Assembly: GCA_040878225.1 (NCBI GenBank)
Contig: JBBDMR010000028.1
Span: forward strand, 1-34,371
DNA: 34,371 nucleotides
Reading direction: 5' to 3'
Source of the DNA: MA-ANB-1 sp040878225
GTDB lineage: Bacteria > Actinomycetota > Acidimicrobiia > Spongiisociales > ZC4RG35
Positions 1-7,710 of the stretch are shown here, in pieces; positions within the stretch are counted from its first letter, which is position 1, and each line of letters begins with the position of its first letter. Under the pieces are notes generated by a model, which was not told the DNA's origin, made no database searches, and saw only the letters and a list, made by a program, of their open reading frames with translations. The position numbers were made by a program, and so were the translations under genes.

Positions 1-50
1 GGGAAAGTGGCACCATTAAACTACACGCGTGTAACTTATGCGGTAAAGCA
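1..50. other. Window edge downstream of the E1 gene
   Basis: Fifty bases beyond the stop of the minus-strand E1 gene. They contain a short perfect palindrome, TACACGCGTGTA, at about 23-34 that could form a weak hairpin. No T-run makes it a convincing terminator, and no gene is visible. Confidence 0.3.
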
Positions 51-2066
51 CTAGTACTTGGCCAGTTCTTGGGCTTTTTCGACTATGTCCTGGGCGGTGG
101 GGTAGAGGGCGCCTTCGAGAGAACCTGCGTAGGGCATGATCGGGACATCGGGAAGGGCCATTCGCTTCACGGGGGCGTCGAGCCACTCGAAAGTCTTGTC
201 GGCGATCTGGGCGGCCACCTCTGCACCGTAACCGACGAACTCGTTGTCTTCATGAACGATGAGGGCGCGTGAGGTCTTCTTGATCGACTCCTCGATTGTT
301 GGCCAGTCGAGCGGCTTGAGGCTCCGCAGGTCGATCACTTCGGGAGAAATCCCGAGGTCTTCGAGGATGGCGGCGGCCTCGGTGGCGAAGTGGGCCATCG
401 CTCCGTAGGCGATGATGGTGAGGTCGGTCCCTGGGTGCCTGATCGCCGCCTTGCCGAGCGGTACCCGATGCTCACCTTCCGGGTAGGGGCCCCGGGCGAG
501 ACGGTATAGCTTCTTCGGTTCCAGGAAGAGGACCGGGTCGGGATCTTCCACTGCGGTGAAGAGGAGCCCTTTGACGTCGGCAGGCGTCGATGGGACAACG
601 ACCTTGAGCCCTGGGACATGGGAGTAGAACGACTCGATCGACTGAGAGTGGTAGAGGGCGCCGTGAATTCCGGCCCCGTACGGCGTCCGGATCACGATCG
701 GGCAATTCCAGCGGCCATCGGAGCGGAACGAGATGCGGGCGGCCTCGGAGACGATCTGGTTGAAGGCAGGGTGGATGTAGTCGGCAAACTGGATCTCCGG
801 CATCGCCTTGAACCCTGCCGCAGACATGCCGATCGCAACACCGATTATCGATGACTCCGCGATCGGGGAGTTGAAACAACGCTCCGGCCCGAAGGTTTCG
901 GTGAGCGAATCGGTCGCTTTGAAGACGCCCCCTTTGCGGCGGGCGACGTCCTCGCCGAACAGGATGGCCTCGTCGTAGGTGGCGAAGATCTCGTGAAGGG
1001 TGCGGTTGATAGCGGTGATCATGTTGATCGTCTCACCCTCGACCGGCGGGTCGGGCTCGGTGGTCGGGGTGTCGGGGATGATCGGCTTGGCGTATACACG
1101 CGAAGTCGGCTCGTCGGGGTTGGCTGATGCCTCGGTCTTCTTCACCGCCTCGGCGAGAGTCGCGATCACCTGTTCATCGAGCGCAGACTCCTCCCGCTCC
1201 GTGAGCAGCCGATGCTCGATCAAGTACAGCTTTAGCCCTTCCAGCGGATCCTTCTTCCGCCAGGTCTCGACCTCTTCCCGGGTCCGGTACAGAGTGTCGT
1301 TGTCGTCTGAGGTGTGGGCGTAGTAGCGGTAGGTCTCGGCCTCGATGAGGGTCGGGCCATCCCCGGAGCGGGCCCGGGCGACTGCTGTCTGCATGGTGGC
1401 CACCACCTCAAACGGGTCGTTCCCGTTGATGGCGTGGCCCGGGAAGCCATAACCCCGGGCCCGATCGGCGATCTTTCCGGCCACCTCTTCTTCGGTCGGC
1501 ACCGAGATTGCATACTGGTTGTTCTCGATGACGAAGATCAGCGGCAGCCTGTGGATCCCCGCCCAGTTCATCGCCTCATGCCAGTCGCCCTCCGATGTAG
1601 ATCCCTCACCTCCGTACACCACGCAGACCGCCCCGGAGCCCCGAAGCTTGGCGGCGTGGGCGATACCTGCCGCATGGGGGAACTGCGGCCCGATGACAGA
1701 GGACTGGGTGAGGACCCTCCGCTCGGGGTCGGACCAGTGGCTCGGGAGCTGTCTTCCCCCCGACATCGGGTCGGCCTTTTTGGCGAACACACCGTAGAAG
1801 ATGTCCTCAGGGGTGAATCCCCAGGCGAGGGCAACACCCATGTCGCGGTAGTAGGGGAGGATCCAATCCTTCTCGCGATCCAGGGCGAAGACCGATCCCA
1901 CCTGGATTGCCTCATGGCCTGAGGCTCCCAGGACGAAGTCGGCCCGTCCCTGCCGTTGCAGTGCCCACATTCGATCGTCGATCCGACGTGCCATGAGCAT
2001 GAGCCGGTACATCTCGATCATCTGATCGTTGCTCAGGCCGAGGGAGTCGTGGGTGCGGGCGGTCAC
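51..2066 (-). CDS. Branched-chain 2-oxoacid dehydrogenase E1, fused alpha-beta
   Basis: Thiamine-diphosphate E1 component that decarboxylates branched-chain 2-oxoacids and passes the acyl group to a lipoyl E2. The 671-aa protein joins two normally separate subunits. Residues 1 to about 330 are the alpha part, with the ThDP/Mg motif running from GGEGSTSEGDW at about 152 to ENNQYAIS at about 181. A Pro/Thr/Glu-rich linker follows, and residues from about 345 are the beta (transketolase-like) part. The start is GTG, two bases after the stop of the upstream amino-acid dehydrogenase, so the two are co-transcribed: transamination-type oxidation of Leu/Val/Ile followed by oxidative decarboxylation. 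E2 and E3 are not in the window. A pyruvate or acetoin substrate is possible, but the neighbour favours branched-chain acids. Confidence 0.85.
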   Translation of the reverse strand: MTARTHDSLGLSNDQMIEMYRLMLMARRIDDRMWALQRQGRADFVLGASGHEAIQVGSVFALDREKDWILPYYRDMGVALAWGFTPEDIFYGVFAKKADPMSGGRQLPSHWSDPERRVLTQSSVIGPQFPHAAGIAHAAKLRGSGAVCVVYGGEGSTSEGDWHEAMNWAGIHRLPLIFVIENNQYAISVPTEEEVAGKIADRARGYGFPGHAINGNDPFEVVATMQTAVARARSGDGPTLIEAETYRYYAHTSDDNDTLYRTREEVETWRKKDPLEGLKLYLIEHRLLTEREESALDEQVIATLAEAVKKTEASANPDEPTSRVYAKPIIPDTPTTEPDPPVEGETINMITAINRTLHEIFATYDEAILFGEDVARRKGGVFKATDSLTETFGPERCFNSPIAESSIIGVAIGMSAAGFKAMPEIQFADYIHPAFNQIVSEAARISFRSDGRWNCPIVIRTPYGAGIHGALYHSQSIESFYSHVPGLKVVVPSTPADVKGLLFTAVEDPDPVLFLEPKKLYRLARGPYPEGEHRVPLGKAAIRHPGTDLTIIAYGAMAHFATEAAAILEDLGISPEVIDLRSLKPLDWPTIEESIKKTSRALIVHEDNEFVGYGAEVAAQIADKTFEWLDAPVKRMALPDVPIMPYAGSLEGALYPTAQDIVEKAQELAKY

Positions 2067-2068
2067 GG

Positions 2069-3151
2069 TTAATTCCGGTCGTCGCCACTGCGGCGGAACC
2101 GTCTCAGGTCCCCGATGTCCTGAATCCGCTCCCGGGCGACGTGAATTGCTGCTGCGTTGGGGTTGGTGCCCTGTTCTCTCGCAGTCTCCAAGATCTTCAG
2201 GGTTGCTTCGAAGATTGCGTCGACCCGATGCATGGCTCGCAGCTTGGAGTATCCGTGAAGCTCGTCGTAGACGTTGATCAGCCCGCCGGCATTCACCACG
2301 AAGTCGGGGCCGTAGAGGATTCCCCTGTCGGCGATCCGCTCTGCATCCTTTCCGGTGGCGAGTTGATTGTTGGCGCTGCCAACGATCGCCTTGCAGTTGA
2401 GCTCGGGGATTGTTCTCTCATTCAGCCCGGCACCGAGGGCGCAGGGCGAGAAATAGTCGGTTTCGACCGTATGGACCGATTCGAAATCGACGGTTTGGAC
2501 TCCGAACCTCTCAACCGCGGCATCGAGGGTGGGCTGGTACGCGTCGGCGATGAGAACCTCGGCTCTTGCCTCGACCAGGAGTTGGACGAACGCCGAGCCA
2601 ACCTTCCCGACCCCTTGCACCACAAAGCGGCGACCCGCCAGGTCGGGATCTCCCCACAGGAACTGGGATACGGCCCTGGACGCTGCGTACAGGCCGCGGG
2701 CGGTCACGGGAGAAGGGTCTCCCGCCCCTCCTTCGGCCACTGAGTTGCCCAGGGCCCAGCGTGTCTCGCGCCGCACCATATCGAGATCCTTGGTCGAGGT
2801 GCCAACGTCTTCGGCTGTGATGTAGCGACCCTGCAGCGAGTCGACGATACGGCCGTAAGCACGGAAGAGGCGCTCAGACTTGTCGGTGCGGGGGTCGCCG
2901 ATGATGACCGCTTTGCCACCGCCCAGATCCAGTCCGGCAGCCGCGGCCTTGTAACTCATTCCCTCCGACAGGCGGAGGACATCGATGAGAGCGTCTCTCT
3001 CGGATTCATACGGAAAAAAGCGAGTCCCGCCTAGAGCGGGACCGAGAGCAGTGGAGTGGATTGCGATGATGGCCTTGAGTCCGGATACTTTGTCGTAGCC
3101 GTAAAGGACTTGTTCGTGTCCTTCGACGGCAACCTCATCGAATACGGTCAA
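2069..3151 (-). CDS. Leu/Phe/Val dehydrogenase family (Glu/Leu/Phe/Val DH)
   Basis: NAD-dependent oxidative deaminase of branched-chain (or aromatic) amino acids, 360 aa, the usual length for leucine and valine dehydrogenases. Family signatures are visible: the GGTRFFPY region near residue 41, the Lys-containing glycine-rich segment DLGGGKAVI near residue 75, the Rossmann motif VQGVGKVGS near residue 176, and NAGGLINVYDEL near residue 288. The chosen start is TTG at 3151, preceded by a purine-rich stretch (AAAGGAAC), because no better in-frame start precedes the conserved N-terminus. It lies two bases upstream of the fused E1 gene. The substrate cannot be fixed from sequence alone, but leucine or valine is likely from context. 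Confidence 0.85.
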   Translation of the reverse strand: MTVFDEVAVEGHEQVLYGYDKVSGLKAIIAIHSTALGPALGGTRFFPYESERDALIDVLRLSEGMSYKAAAAGLDLGGGKAVIIGDPRTDKSERLFRAYGRIVDSLQGRYITAEDVGTSTKDLDMVRRETRWALGNSVAEGGAGDPSPVTARGLYAASRAVSQFLWGDPDLAGRRFVVQGVGKVGSAFVQLLVEARAEVLIADAYQPTLDAAVERFGVQTVDFESVHTVETDYFSPCALGAGLNERTIPELNCKAIVGSANNQLATGKDAERIADRGILYGPDFVVNAGGLINVYDELHGYSKLRAMHRVDAIFEATLKILETAREQGTNPNAAAIHVARERIQDIGDLRRFRRSGDDRN

Positions 3152-3231
3152 CTCGCCGTTCCTTTCGTGTCAAAGCCTGAGCAGCACTCGCCGTTGATCA
3201 TACCCAAACCCCCGACAACGCGCTCCTGGTG

Positions 3232-3280
3232 ACTAAGTGGCCTGTCGCCCAAGTACTTGGCGTACCGACAGACCACTAGT
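3232..3280. repeat. Short palindromic repeat (REP-like)
   Basis: A 49-bp imperfect palindrome in the divergent space before the 3306 gene. The left arm ACTAAGTGGCCTGTCG (3232-3247) pairs with the right arm CGACAGACCACTAGT (3266-3280) with one bulge. The centre is the perfect palindrome CCAAGTACTTGG (3249-3260). The arm consensus CTAGYGGYCYGTCG also forms both ends of the longer element inside the VOC gene at 26986-27154, so the two look like members of one repeat family. Confidence 0.6.
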
Positions 3281-3305
3281 GCTCTGCCCCTGGCACCATG
3301 TGGGC

Positions 3306-4043
3306 ATGACCAAGACTGCGTTCCTGAGGGTTTACTCACCTGTCGGGCCTTATGACGAAGAGCCGGTTCCCGGCTTCGTTCGTTCGTATGGAATGCTGTC
3401 CGAATCGGCACACGATCCGTCACACGTCGTGGAGTGGAAGGGTCAGCGAATGTACTGCCCAAGCTATTTGAGGCTACGGGTGCTGGAGTCGACGATTGCA
3501 TTCGCCAACGCCTTTCAGGGGGTGGGTGCTTCCCTCATCCCGGAGGCGGCCGCCGAGGCTGCCGACAGGGAGCTACGCAGCTACCGGGCTGAACATCCCG
3601 GCCATCGATCCCATGTGCTGACTTCCGCCTGGCACGTTCCGGTTCGTTGGTTCGTCGGGTTCTCTCCGGAACAGCGCGAGGTGTACGGCGACGTCGCCGC
3701 CCCTCGAATCAGATACCGCTCCGGCATAGTCGAAGCGCGCGATCTGCTCGACCAGGCGGTGGTTGTCCTGAGAGAGGTAGGGATGATCCAGGGACCTACT
3801 GTCGAAATGGAGCAGTTGATCTCCTGGTTGTCACCCTTCCCTGATGAGTCGATGGTCGAGCTGGACTTTGCCGAGGTGTCGGATCTCTTCGCACCCGAAG
3901 ACCTGGTGCTCGACGACTCGGTATCTCTGGTGAGGGAGTCGGTCGAGGCACTTGCCGCCGGGGACATGATGCGTGCCGGAGAGCTCTACGGCACGGTGGT
4001 TACCCGTTGGTCCCACGCGTACGCGGTCACCTTCAGCAGCTGA
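3306..4043 (+). CDS. Actinobacterial hypothetical protein, 245 aa
   Basis: Soluble protein of unknown function. The start ATG at 3306 gives the N-terminus MTKTAFLRVYSPV, a beginning I associate with an uncharacterised actinobacterial family (DUF8083-like; from memory, unverified). No signal peptide, membrane segment or catalytic motif is visible. It has a basic/aromatic N-terminal half and an acidic helical C-terminal half. It stands alone, divergent from the dehydrogenase operon and followed by a long non-coding stretch. Confidence 0.6.
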   Translation: MTKTAFLRVYSPVGPYDEEPVPGFVRSYGMLSESAHDPSHVVEWKGQRMYCPSYLRLRVLESTIAFANAFQGVGASLIPEAAAEAADRELRSYRAEHPGHRSHVLTSAWHVPVRWFVGFSPEQREVYGDVAAPRIRYRSGIVEARDLLDQAVVVLREVGMIQGPTVEMEQLISWLSPFPDESMVELDFAEVSDLFAPEDLVLDDSVSLVRESVEALAAGDMMRAGELYGTVVTRWSHAYAVTFSS

Positions 4044-4189
4044 GGCGCTAGCGAGAGCAAGCAGAGGCCGGGTTCCAGCGCTCCAACCGGCCCTGCATGG
4101 ACGCCGTTACCACCCCAGATCACCGACGACGTCGACGGATATTCTATTGAAAAAACGGGAATTCTAGCTAGCACTCGAAGTGTTTTATT

Positions 4190-4209
4190 CTTGTGAACGA
4201 GATCACAAG
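4190..4209. promoter_or_regulatory. CRP/FNR-family palindrome
   Basis: CTTGTGA, six bases, then TCACAAG: a perfect inverted repeat containing the CRP/GlxR core TGTGA-N6-TCACA. It lies 210 bases before the purine-catabolism operon and just before the structured RNA candidate. A TTGAAA element lies about 40 bases upstream (4147-4152). Which transcript it controls is unclear. Confidence 0.55.
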
Positions 4210-4346
4210 GCTCTCGAGCCCCATGGTTTCCGCCATTGCGATGTCGAGCGGATTCCGCTCCGCCCGAGCGGTTTTCTCCTCCTCCTCAAGCCGCTCGGCA
4301 TCGCAAAACGTCGAAGGGCCCGAACCCACCATTTCGGGCCTTTCGA
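4210..4346 (+). ncRNA. Candidate structured small RNA
   Basis: This stretch has no convincing protein but strong, ordered secondary structure. An outer 16-bp stem pairs 4236-4251 (TTGCGATGTCGAGCGG) with 4291-4306 (one G-U pair). It encloses a perfect hairpin, CCGCTC 4255-4260 with GAGCGG 4266-4271, and a pyrimidine-rich loop with CTCCTCCTCC that could bind a ribosome-binding site. The blocks GAGCGG/CCGCTC occur four times in alternation, so mutually exclusive folds are possible. The region ends in the terminator-like hairpin 4311-4346. Together with the upstream CRP-type site this looks like a free-standing regulated RNA. A leader for the 4420 operon is less likely because that gene appears to have its own leaderless promoter. 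Confidence 0.45.
4311..4346 (+). terminator. Terminator-like hairpin
   Basis: The 14-base arms 4311-4324 and 4333-4346 match at 13 of 14 positions, with the core GGCCCGAA/TTCGGGCC and an 8-base loop. A short TTT lies inside the 3' arm. It closes the RNA candidate upstream of the purine operon. Confidence 0.55.
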
Positions 4347-4419
4347 TATCTCGGAGGGGACGACCCCGGCTCCGATAGGTTGAGCCCTGCGGCCAACGCT
4401 TCCCCGTTACGCTTCACCT
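4347..4419 (+). promoter_or_regulatory. Probable leaderless promoter of the urate operon
   Basis: TACGCT at 4408-4413 fits the actinobacterial -10 pattern TAnnnT. Its distance places +1 on the A of the ATG at 4420. No Shine-Dalgarno sequence precedes that ATG, which supports a leaderless mRNA. No -35 at good spacing was found. Confidence 0.4.
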
Positions 4420-4986
4420 ATGGATCCACTGCAAATGCCCTGGATTGAAGCCCCACACGAAGACGGATGGGAGGGAGACCTCGCCCGATTGAAGGATGGG
4501 CTCCTCGACCCGAAATGGAATAGGGTCGACTGGGTGATGCGGATCCATGGCCTCGACGCGGGAAGCCTCGAAGCGCATGAGATCCTCTACCGGCAGGCCA
4601 TGAGCAGCACGAAGACGCTGCGAAGGGCCGAGCGCGAGATGATCGCTGTCGTCGTCTCCGGGATCAACGAGTGCCATTACTGAATAACCCATCACCGGCG
4701 CGGTCTGCGCCGTTTGCTCCGAGACGACGATCTCGCATCCAGGATCGAGGCGGACTATGAGACGGCAGGCCTCTCCGGAGAGCGCCTTGCGATGTTGAGA
4801 TATGCGGAGAAACTCACCCGCGAACCGTCTGCCGTCACTGAGTCCGATGTGGTGTCACTGCGCCGCGAGGGATTCACCGACACCGACATCCTCCATATCG
4901 CCGAAGTTGTCGCGTACTTCGCCTACGCCAACCGAATCGCCGACGGCCTAGGCATCCCGCTCGAGGACTGGATAACCGAAGACTGA
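4420..4986 (+). CDS. AhpD-like peroxidase, selenoprotein (C-x-x-U)
   Basis: Peroxidase-related protein of the carboxymuconolactone decarboxylase/AhpD fold (TIGR01926-like), 188 aa if TGA 4681-4683 is read as selenocysteine 88. The AhpD catalytic set E-C-C-H (E118, C130, C133, H137 in M. tuberculosis) aligns by spacing with E73, C85, Sec88 and H92, so Sec replaces the peroxidatic Cys. After the TGA the frame continues with family-typical sequence to the stop at 4984-4986. The hairpin 4696-4712 follows (separate entry). The gene's last base overlaps the allantoinase start, so it heads the urate operon, where urate oxidase makes H2O2. Standard gene callers would split it into 87-aa and 90-aa pieces. 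A nonsense mutation is the alternative, but the exact site and hairpin argue against it. Confidence 0.85.
4681..4712 (+). promoter_or_regulatory. Sec UGA and bacterial SECIS element (AhpD-like gene)
   Basis: TGA 4681-4683 is followed by 18 bases and then the apical loop GGTCT (4702-4706), closed by a 6-bp perfect stem CGGCGC (4696-4701) / GCGCCG (4707-4712). Bacterial SECIS hairpins need a short apical loop with an early G, about 16-37 nt after UGA. As I recall E. coli fdhF, its loop is also GGUCU at 18 nt. Confidence 0.85.
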
Positions 4987-6287
4987 TGCCCACATTGCGG
5001 AGCAGCCGGGTGGTGGTGGGATCGGAGATCCGGCCGGCAACCGTGAGATACGAGTCAGGTGTGATCCTGGAGGTGGGCACCGGCATAGCGGATGAGGATT
5101 ACGGCGACCTGGTGATCATGCCCGGTTTGGTCGACTCCCATGTGCACGTCAACGAGCCAGGGCGGGCCGACTGGGAGGGATTCGACACGGCCACCCGGGC
5201 TGCGGCCGCAGGCGGCACCACCACGATCGTCGATATGCCGCTCAACTCGATACCTCCCACGGTCAGTGTCGAAGCCCTGAACGTGAAACGTCGGGTGGCT
5301 TCCCCGAAGATCAGCGTGGACACTGCCTTCTGGGGAGGACTCGTGCCCGGATCGGGTGCTGAGATTCCCGGCATGGTCAACGCAGGTGTCTCCGGCTTCA
5401 AGGCATTCATGGTCGATTCCGGGGTGGAGGAATTCCCCCCGCTGCAGTTGGGTGAGCTGGAGTCGTCGATGAAGGCTCTGGCGCGGGCGGGGGTGCCGCT
5501 TCTCCTTCACGCCGAAGACCCGGCTCTGGTCCTCGGGTTCGACACGGACACGCATTCCTACCAGGCGTACTTAGCCTCGCGGCCGACCAATAGCGAGGTG
5601 CATGCCATCGAACTCGCCGGGGAGATGGCGCAACGAACTGGGGCTCTGGTCCACATCCTCCATGTCTCCAGTGGCGAGGGCGCGCAGGAGATCGGCTCGT
5701 CGCGGTGGCTGACAGGCGAGACGTGCCCTCACTATCTCGTTTTCTGTGCCGAGGAAATACAGAGCGGGTCTACCCCGTTCAAATGCGCCCCACCGATTCG
5801 AGGTGCCGACCATCGCGAGGCGCTCTGGGCGGCTCTCGACGCCGGCTTGCTCACGATGATCGTCTCCGACCATTCGCCGGCGCCGGCAGATATCAAAGAG
5901 ATCGAGTCGGGGGATCTTGCCCGTGCCTGGGGAGGGATCGGGTCGCTGCAGCTCAGGCTCCAGGCGACCTGGACGGCTGCTGCGGCTCGCGGGTACGGGC
6001 CGGAGCACTTGACGGGGTGGCTGGCGGAGAATCCGGCGCGGCTCGCCGGTCTGGCTCACCGCAAGGGCGCAATCGGGGAGGGGATGGACGCCGACTTCGT
6101 CGTGTTCGACCCTGACGGAGCTGCGACGATTCGAGGTTCTGACCTCCACCACCGTCACCCGATTACCCCGTACGAGGGGATGACCCTGCGCGGATCGGTT
6201 GTGAAGACGATGCTGAGAGGACAAACTGTGTACGACCGCGGCGTAATCTTCAGTGGCGCCGGACTTATGTTGGAGCGACATGGCTGA
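4986..6287 (+). CDS. allB: Allantoinase
   Basis: Cyclic amidohydrolase that opens allantoin to allantoate, 433 aa. Metal and active-site motifs in order: DSHVHVNEPGRADWEGF near residue 49, the carboxylatable Lys in GFKAFMVDSG near 138, LLLHAEDP near 172, HILHVSS near 223, GETCPHY near 243, and the Asp in IVSDHSPAP near 297. The Asn-Glu-Pro-Gly-Arg signature separates it from dihydropyrimidinases and favours allantoinase. The ATG shares a base with the TGA of the selenoprotein gene (TGATG), which indicates translational coupling. Its 3' end overlaps the next gene by 8 bases. It is the third-from-last step of the urate pathway encoded here. Confidence 0.93.
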   Translation: MPTLRSSRVVVGSEIRPATVRYESGVILEVGTGIADEDYGDLVIMPGLVDSHVHVNEPGRADWEGFDTATRAAAAGGTTTIVDMPLNSIPPTVSVEALNVKRRVASPKISVDTAFWGGLVPGSGAEIPGMVNAGVSGFKAFMVDSGVEEFPPLQLGELESSMKALARAGVPLLLHAEDPALVLGFDTDTHSYQAYLASRPTNSEVHAIELAGEMAQRTGALVHILHVSSGEGAQEIGSSRWLTGETCPHYLVFCAEEIQSGSTPFKCAPPIRGADHREALWAALDAGLLTMIVSDHSPAPADIKEIESGDLARAWGGIGSLQLRLQATWTAAAARGYGPEHLTGWLAENPARLAGLAHRKGAIGEGMDADFVVFDPDGAATIRGSDLHHRHPITPYEGMTLRGSVVKTMLRGQTVYDRGVIFSGAGLMLERHG

Positions 6288-7710
6288 TCTGATTTCTGAG
6301 CGGGTGGGTGGGCGAATCGTCTCGTGCAACGACGAGTTCTTTGCCGATGCCACAAATCTGATCGAGGTCGCCGACCCCGTGTGGAAGCCTGATGAATACA
6401 CCGATCGCGGCAAATGGATGGACGGCTGGGAGACGCGCCGCCGGCGGGACCCGGGCCACGACTGGTGTGTGATCGCCCTCGGCATCCCCGGCCAGGTGAC
6501 CCAGGTGACCGTGGACACATCGCATTTCACCGGGAACTTTCCCGAGGAGTTCTCACTCGAGGGCTGCGGGGTGGGCAGCGACGAGCGTCTCGGCGACGCC
6601 TTCTGGGTGGAGTTGGTGGCCCCCACCGCCCTTCGGGGAGATTCGGTGGCCCGGTTCGATCTGAAGGCAAGCGGGCGGATCACATATGTTCGCCTCAACA
6701 TCTTCCCAGATGGGGGTGTCGCCCGGCTGCGCGTCGAGGGCAATCCTGTGCCCGGCCTCGATGGTGTGTGCCCGGAATTCGGCCTTGTCGACCTGGCTTC
6801 GCTCGCGAGCGGGGGTGAACCGACCGACGCGTCCGACGCCCATTACTCCCCGCCGTCGAACATGCTCAGGCCTACCGAGCCGATCGGCATGTGGGATGGC
6901 TGGGAGACGAGGCGTCGACGGGGGCCCGGCAACGACTGGGTTGTTTTCAAGCTGGGCATGGCCGGGCCGATCCGCGAGCTTGTGGTCGATACCCGGCACT
7001 TCAAGGGCAACGCCCCGGGTTGGGTCAGCGCCAGCGTGTCGGATGACGGCGCCGTGTGGAACGAAGTGCTCACCCGTGTGGCGGTCGAACCCGACTCCGT
7101 GAACCACCTTCCCCTCGCCCGCGAGACCGGAGCGAGGTTGTTGAAGCTCGACATCCATCCTGACGGTGGGGTTGCCCGGTTCAGGGTCATGGGCATGCCC
7201 GACGCCGAGTCAGCGGCGACCAAACGGCTCCACTACCTCAACTCGCTTCTCGGCCAATCGGCAACAGGCTTCTTCCATACTGCTTGCCAGTCCACCCGGT
7301 GGGTGTCCTCGATGCTGGCGTCACGTCCGTTTTCGACAGTCGGGCAGGTGGTCGAGGCCGCAGAGGTCTTCTTTCTCGAACTCGAAGAAGAAGACTGGCT
7401 CGAGGCCTTTGCCGGCCATCCGAGGATCGGGGAGCGGGGTGACGAGATTGCAAACCGGGAACAGGCCAGTTCCCGGGATGCGGATTCGACCGTGCTCACG
7501 ACCCTTGGTGAGCTGAACCGTCGCTACGAGCAGAAGTTCGGCTTCACCTACATCATTTACGCCACGGGCAAGGGCGCCCGCGAGATGCTCGAGATCGCAC
7601 AGGAGAGGATCGAGAACACACGCTTGACCGAGTTGGAGATCGCCTCCCGCGAGCAACAGAGGATCACGGCGACGAGACTGCGTCGAATGCTCTGCATCCA
7701 GGAGGATTGA
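6280..7710 (+). CDS. Allantoicase fused to OHCU decarboxylase
   Basis: A 476-aa bifunctional protein. Residues 1 to about 310 are allantoicase (allantoate to ureidoglycolate plus urea). Its two repeated beta-sandwich halves are visible from the paired motifs DGWETRRRRDPGHDW (about 47) and DGWETRRRRGPGNDW (about 206). From about residue 318 comes a 2-oxo-4-hydroxy-4-carboxy-5-ureidoimidazoline decarboxylase, which makes S-allantoin. Its signatures are the catalytic HPRIGE and FGFTYIIYATGK. The fused activities are not consecutive: allantoinase acts between them. The start ATG at 6280 has GGAGCG just upstream and overlaps the end of allB. The gene continues directly into HIU hydrolase. Confidence 0.9.
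   Translation: MADLISERVGGRIVSCNDEFFADATNLIEVADPVWKPDEYTDRGKWMDGWETRRRRDPGHDWCVIALGIPGQVTQVTVDTSHFTGNFPEEFSLEGCGVGSDERLGDAFWVELVAPTALRGDSVARFDLKASGRITYVRLNIFPDGGVARLRVEGNPVPGLDGVCPEFGLVDLASLASGGEPTDASDAHYSPPSNMLRPTEPIGMWDGWETRRRRGPGNDWVVFKLGMAGPIRELVVDTRHFKGNAPGWVSASVSDDGAVWNEVLTRVAVEPDSVNHLPLARETGARLLKLDIHPDGGVARFRVMGMPDAESAATKRLHYLNSLLGQSATGFFHTACQSTRWVSSMLASRPFSTVGQVVEAAEVFFLELEEEDWLEAFAGHPRIGERGDEIANREQASSRDADSTVLTTLGELNRRYEQKFGFTYIIYATGKGAREMLEIAQERIENTRLTELEIASREQQRITATRLRRMLCIQED

Noticed and set aside
4420..4986. AhpD-like gene as two separate genes or as a pseudogene
   Set aside because: Both pieces are in one frame, the TGA replaces the catalytic Cys exactly, and a SECIS-type hairpin follows. 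A random stop would not show these together.
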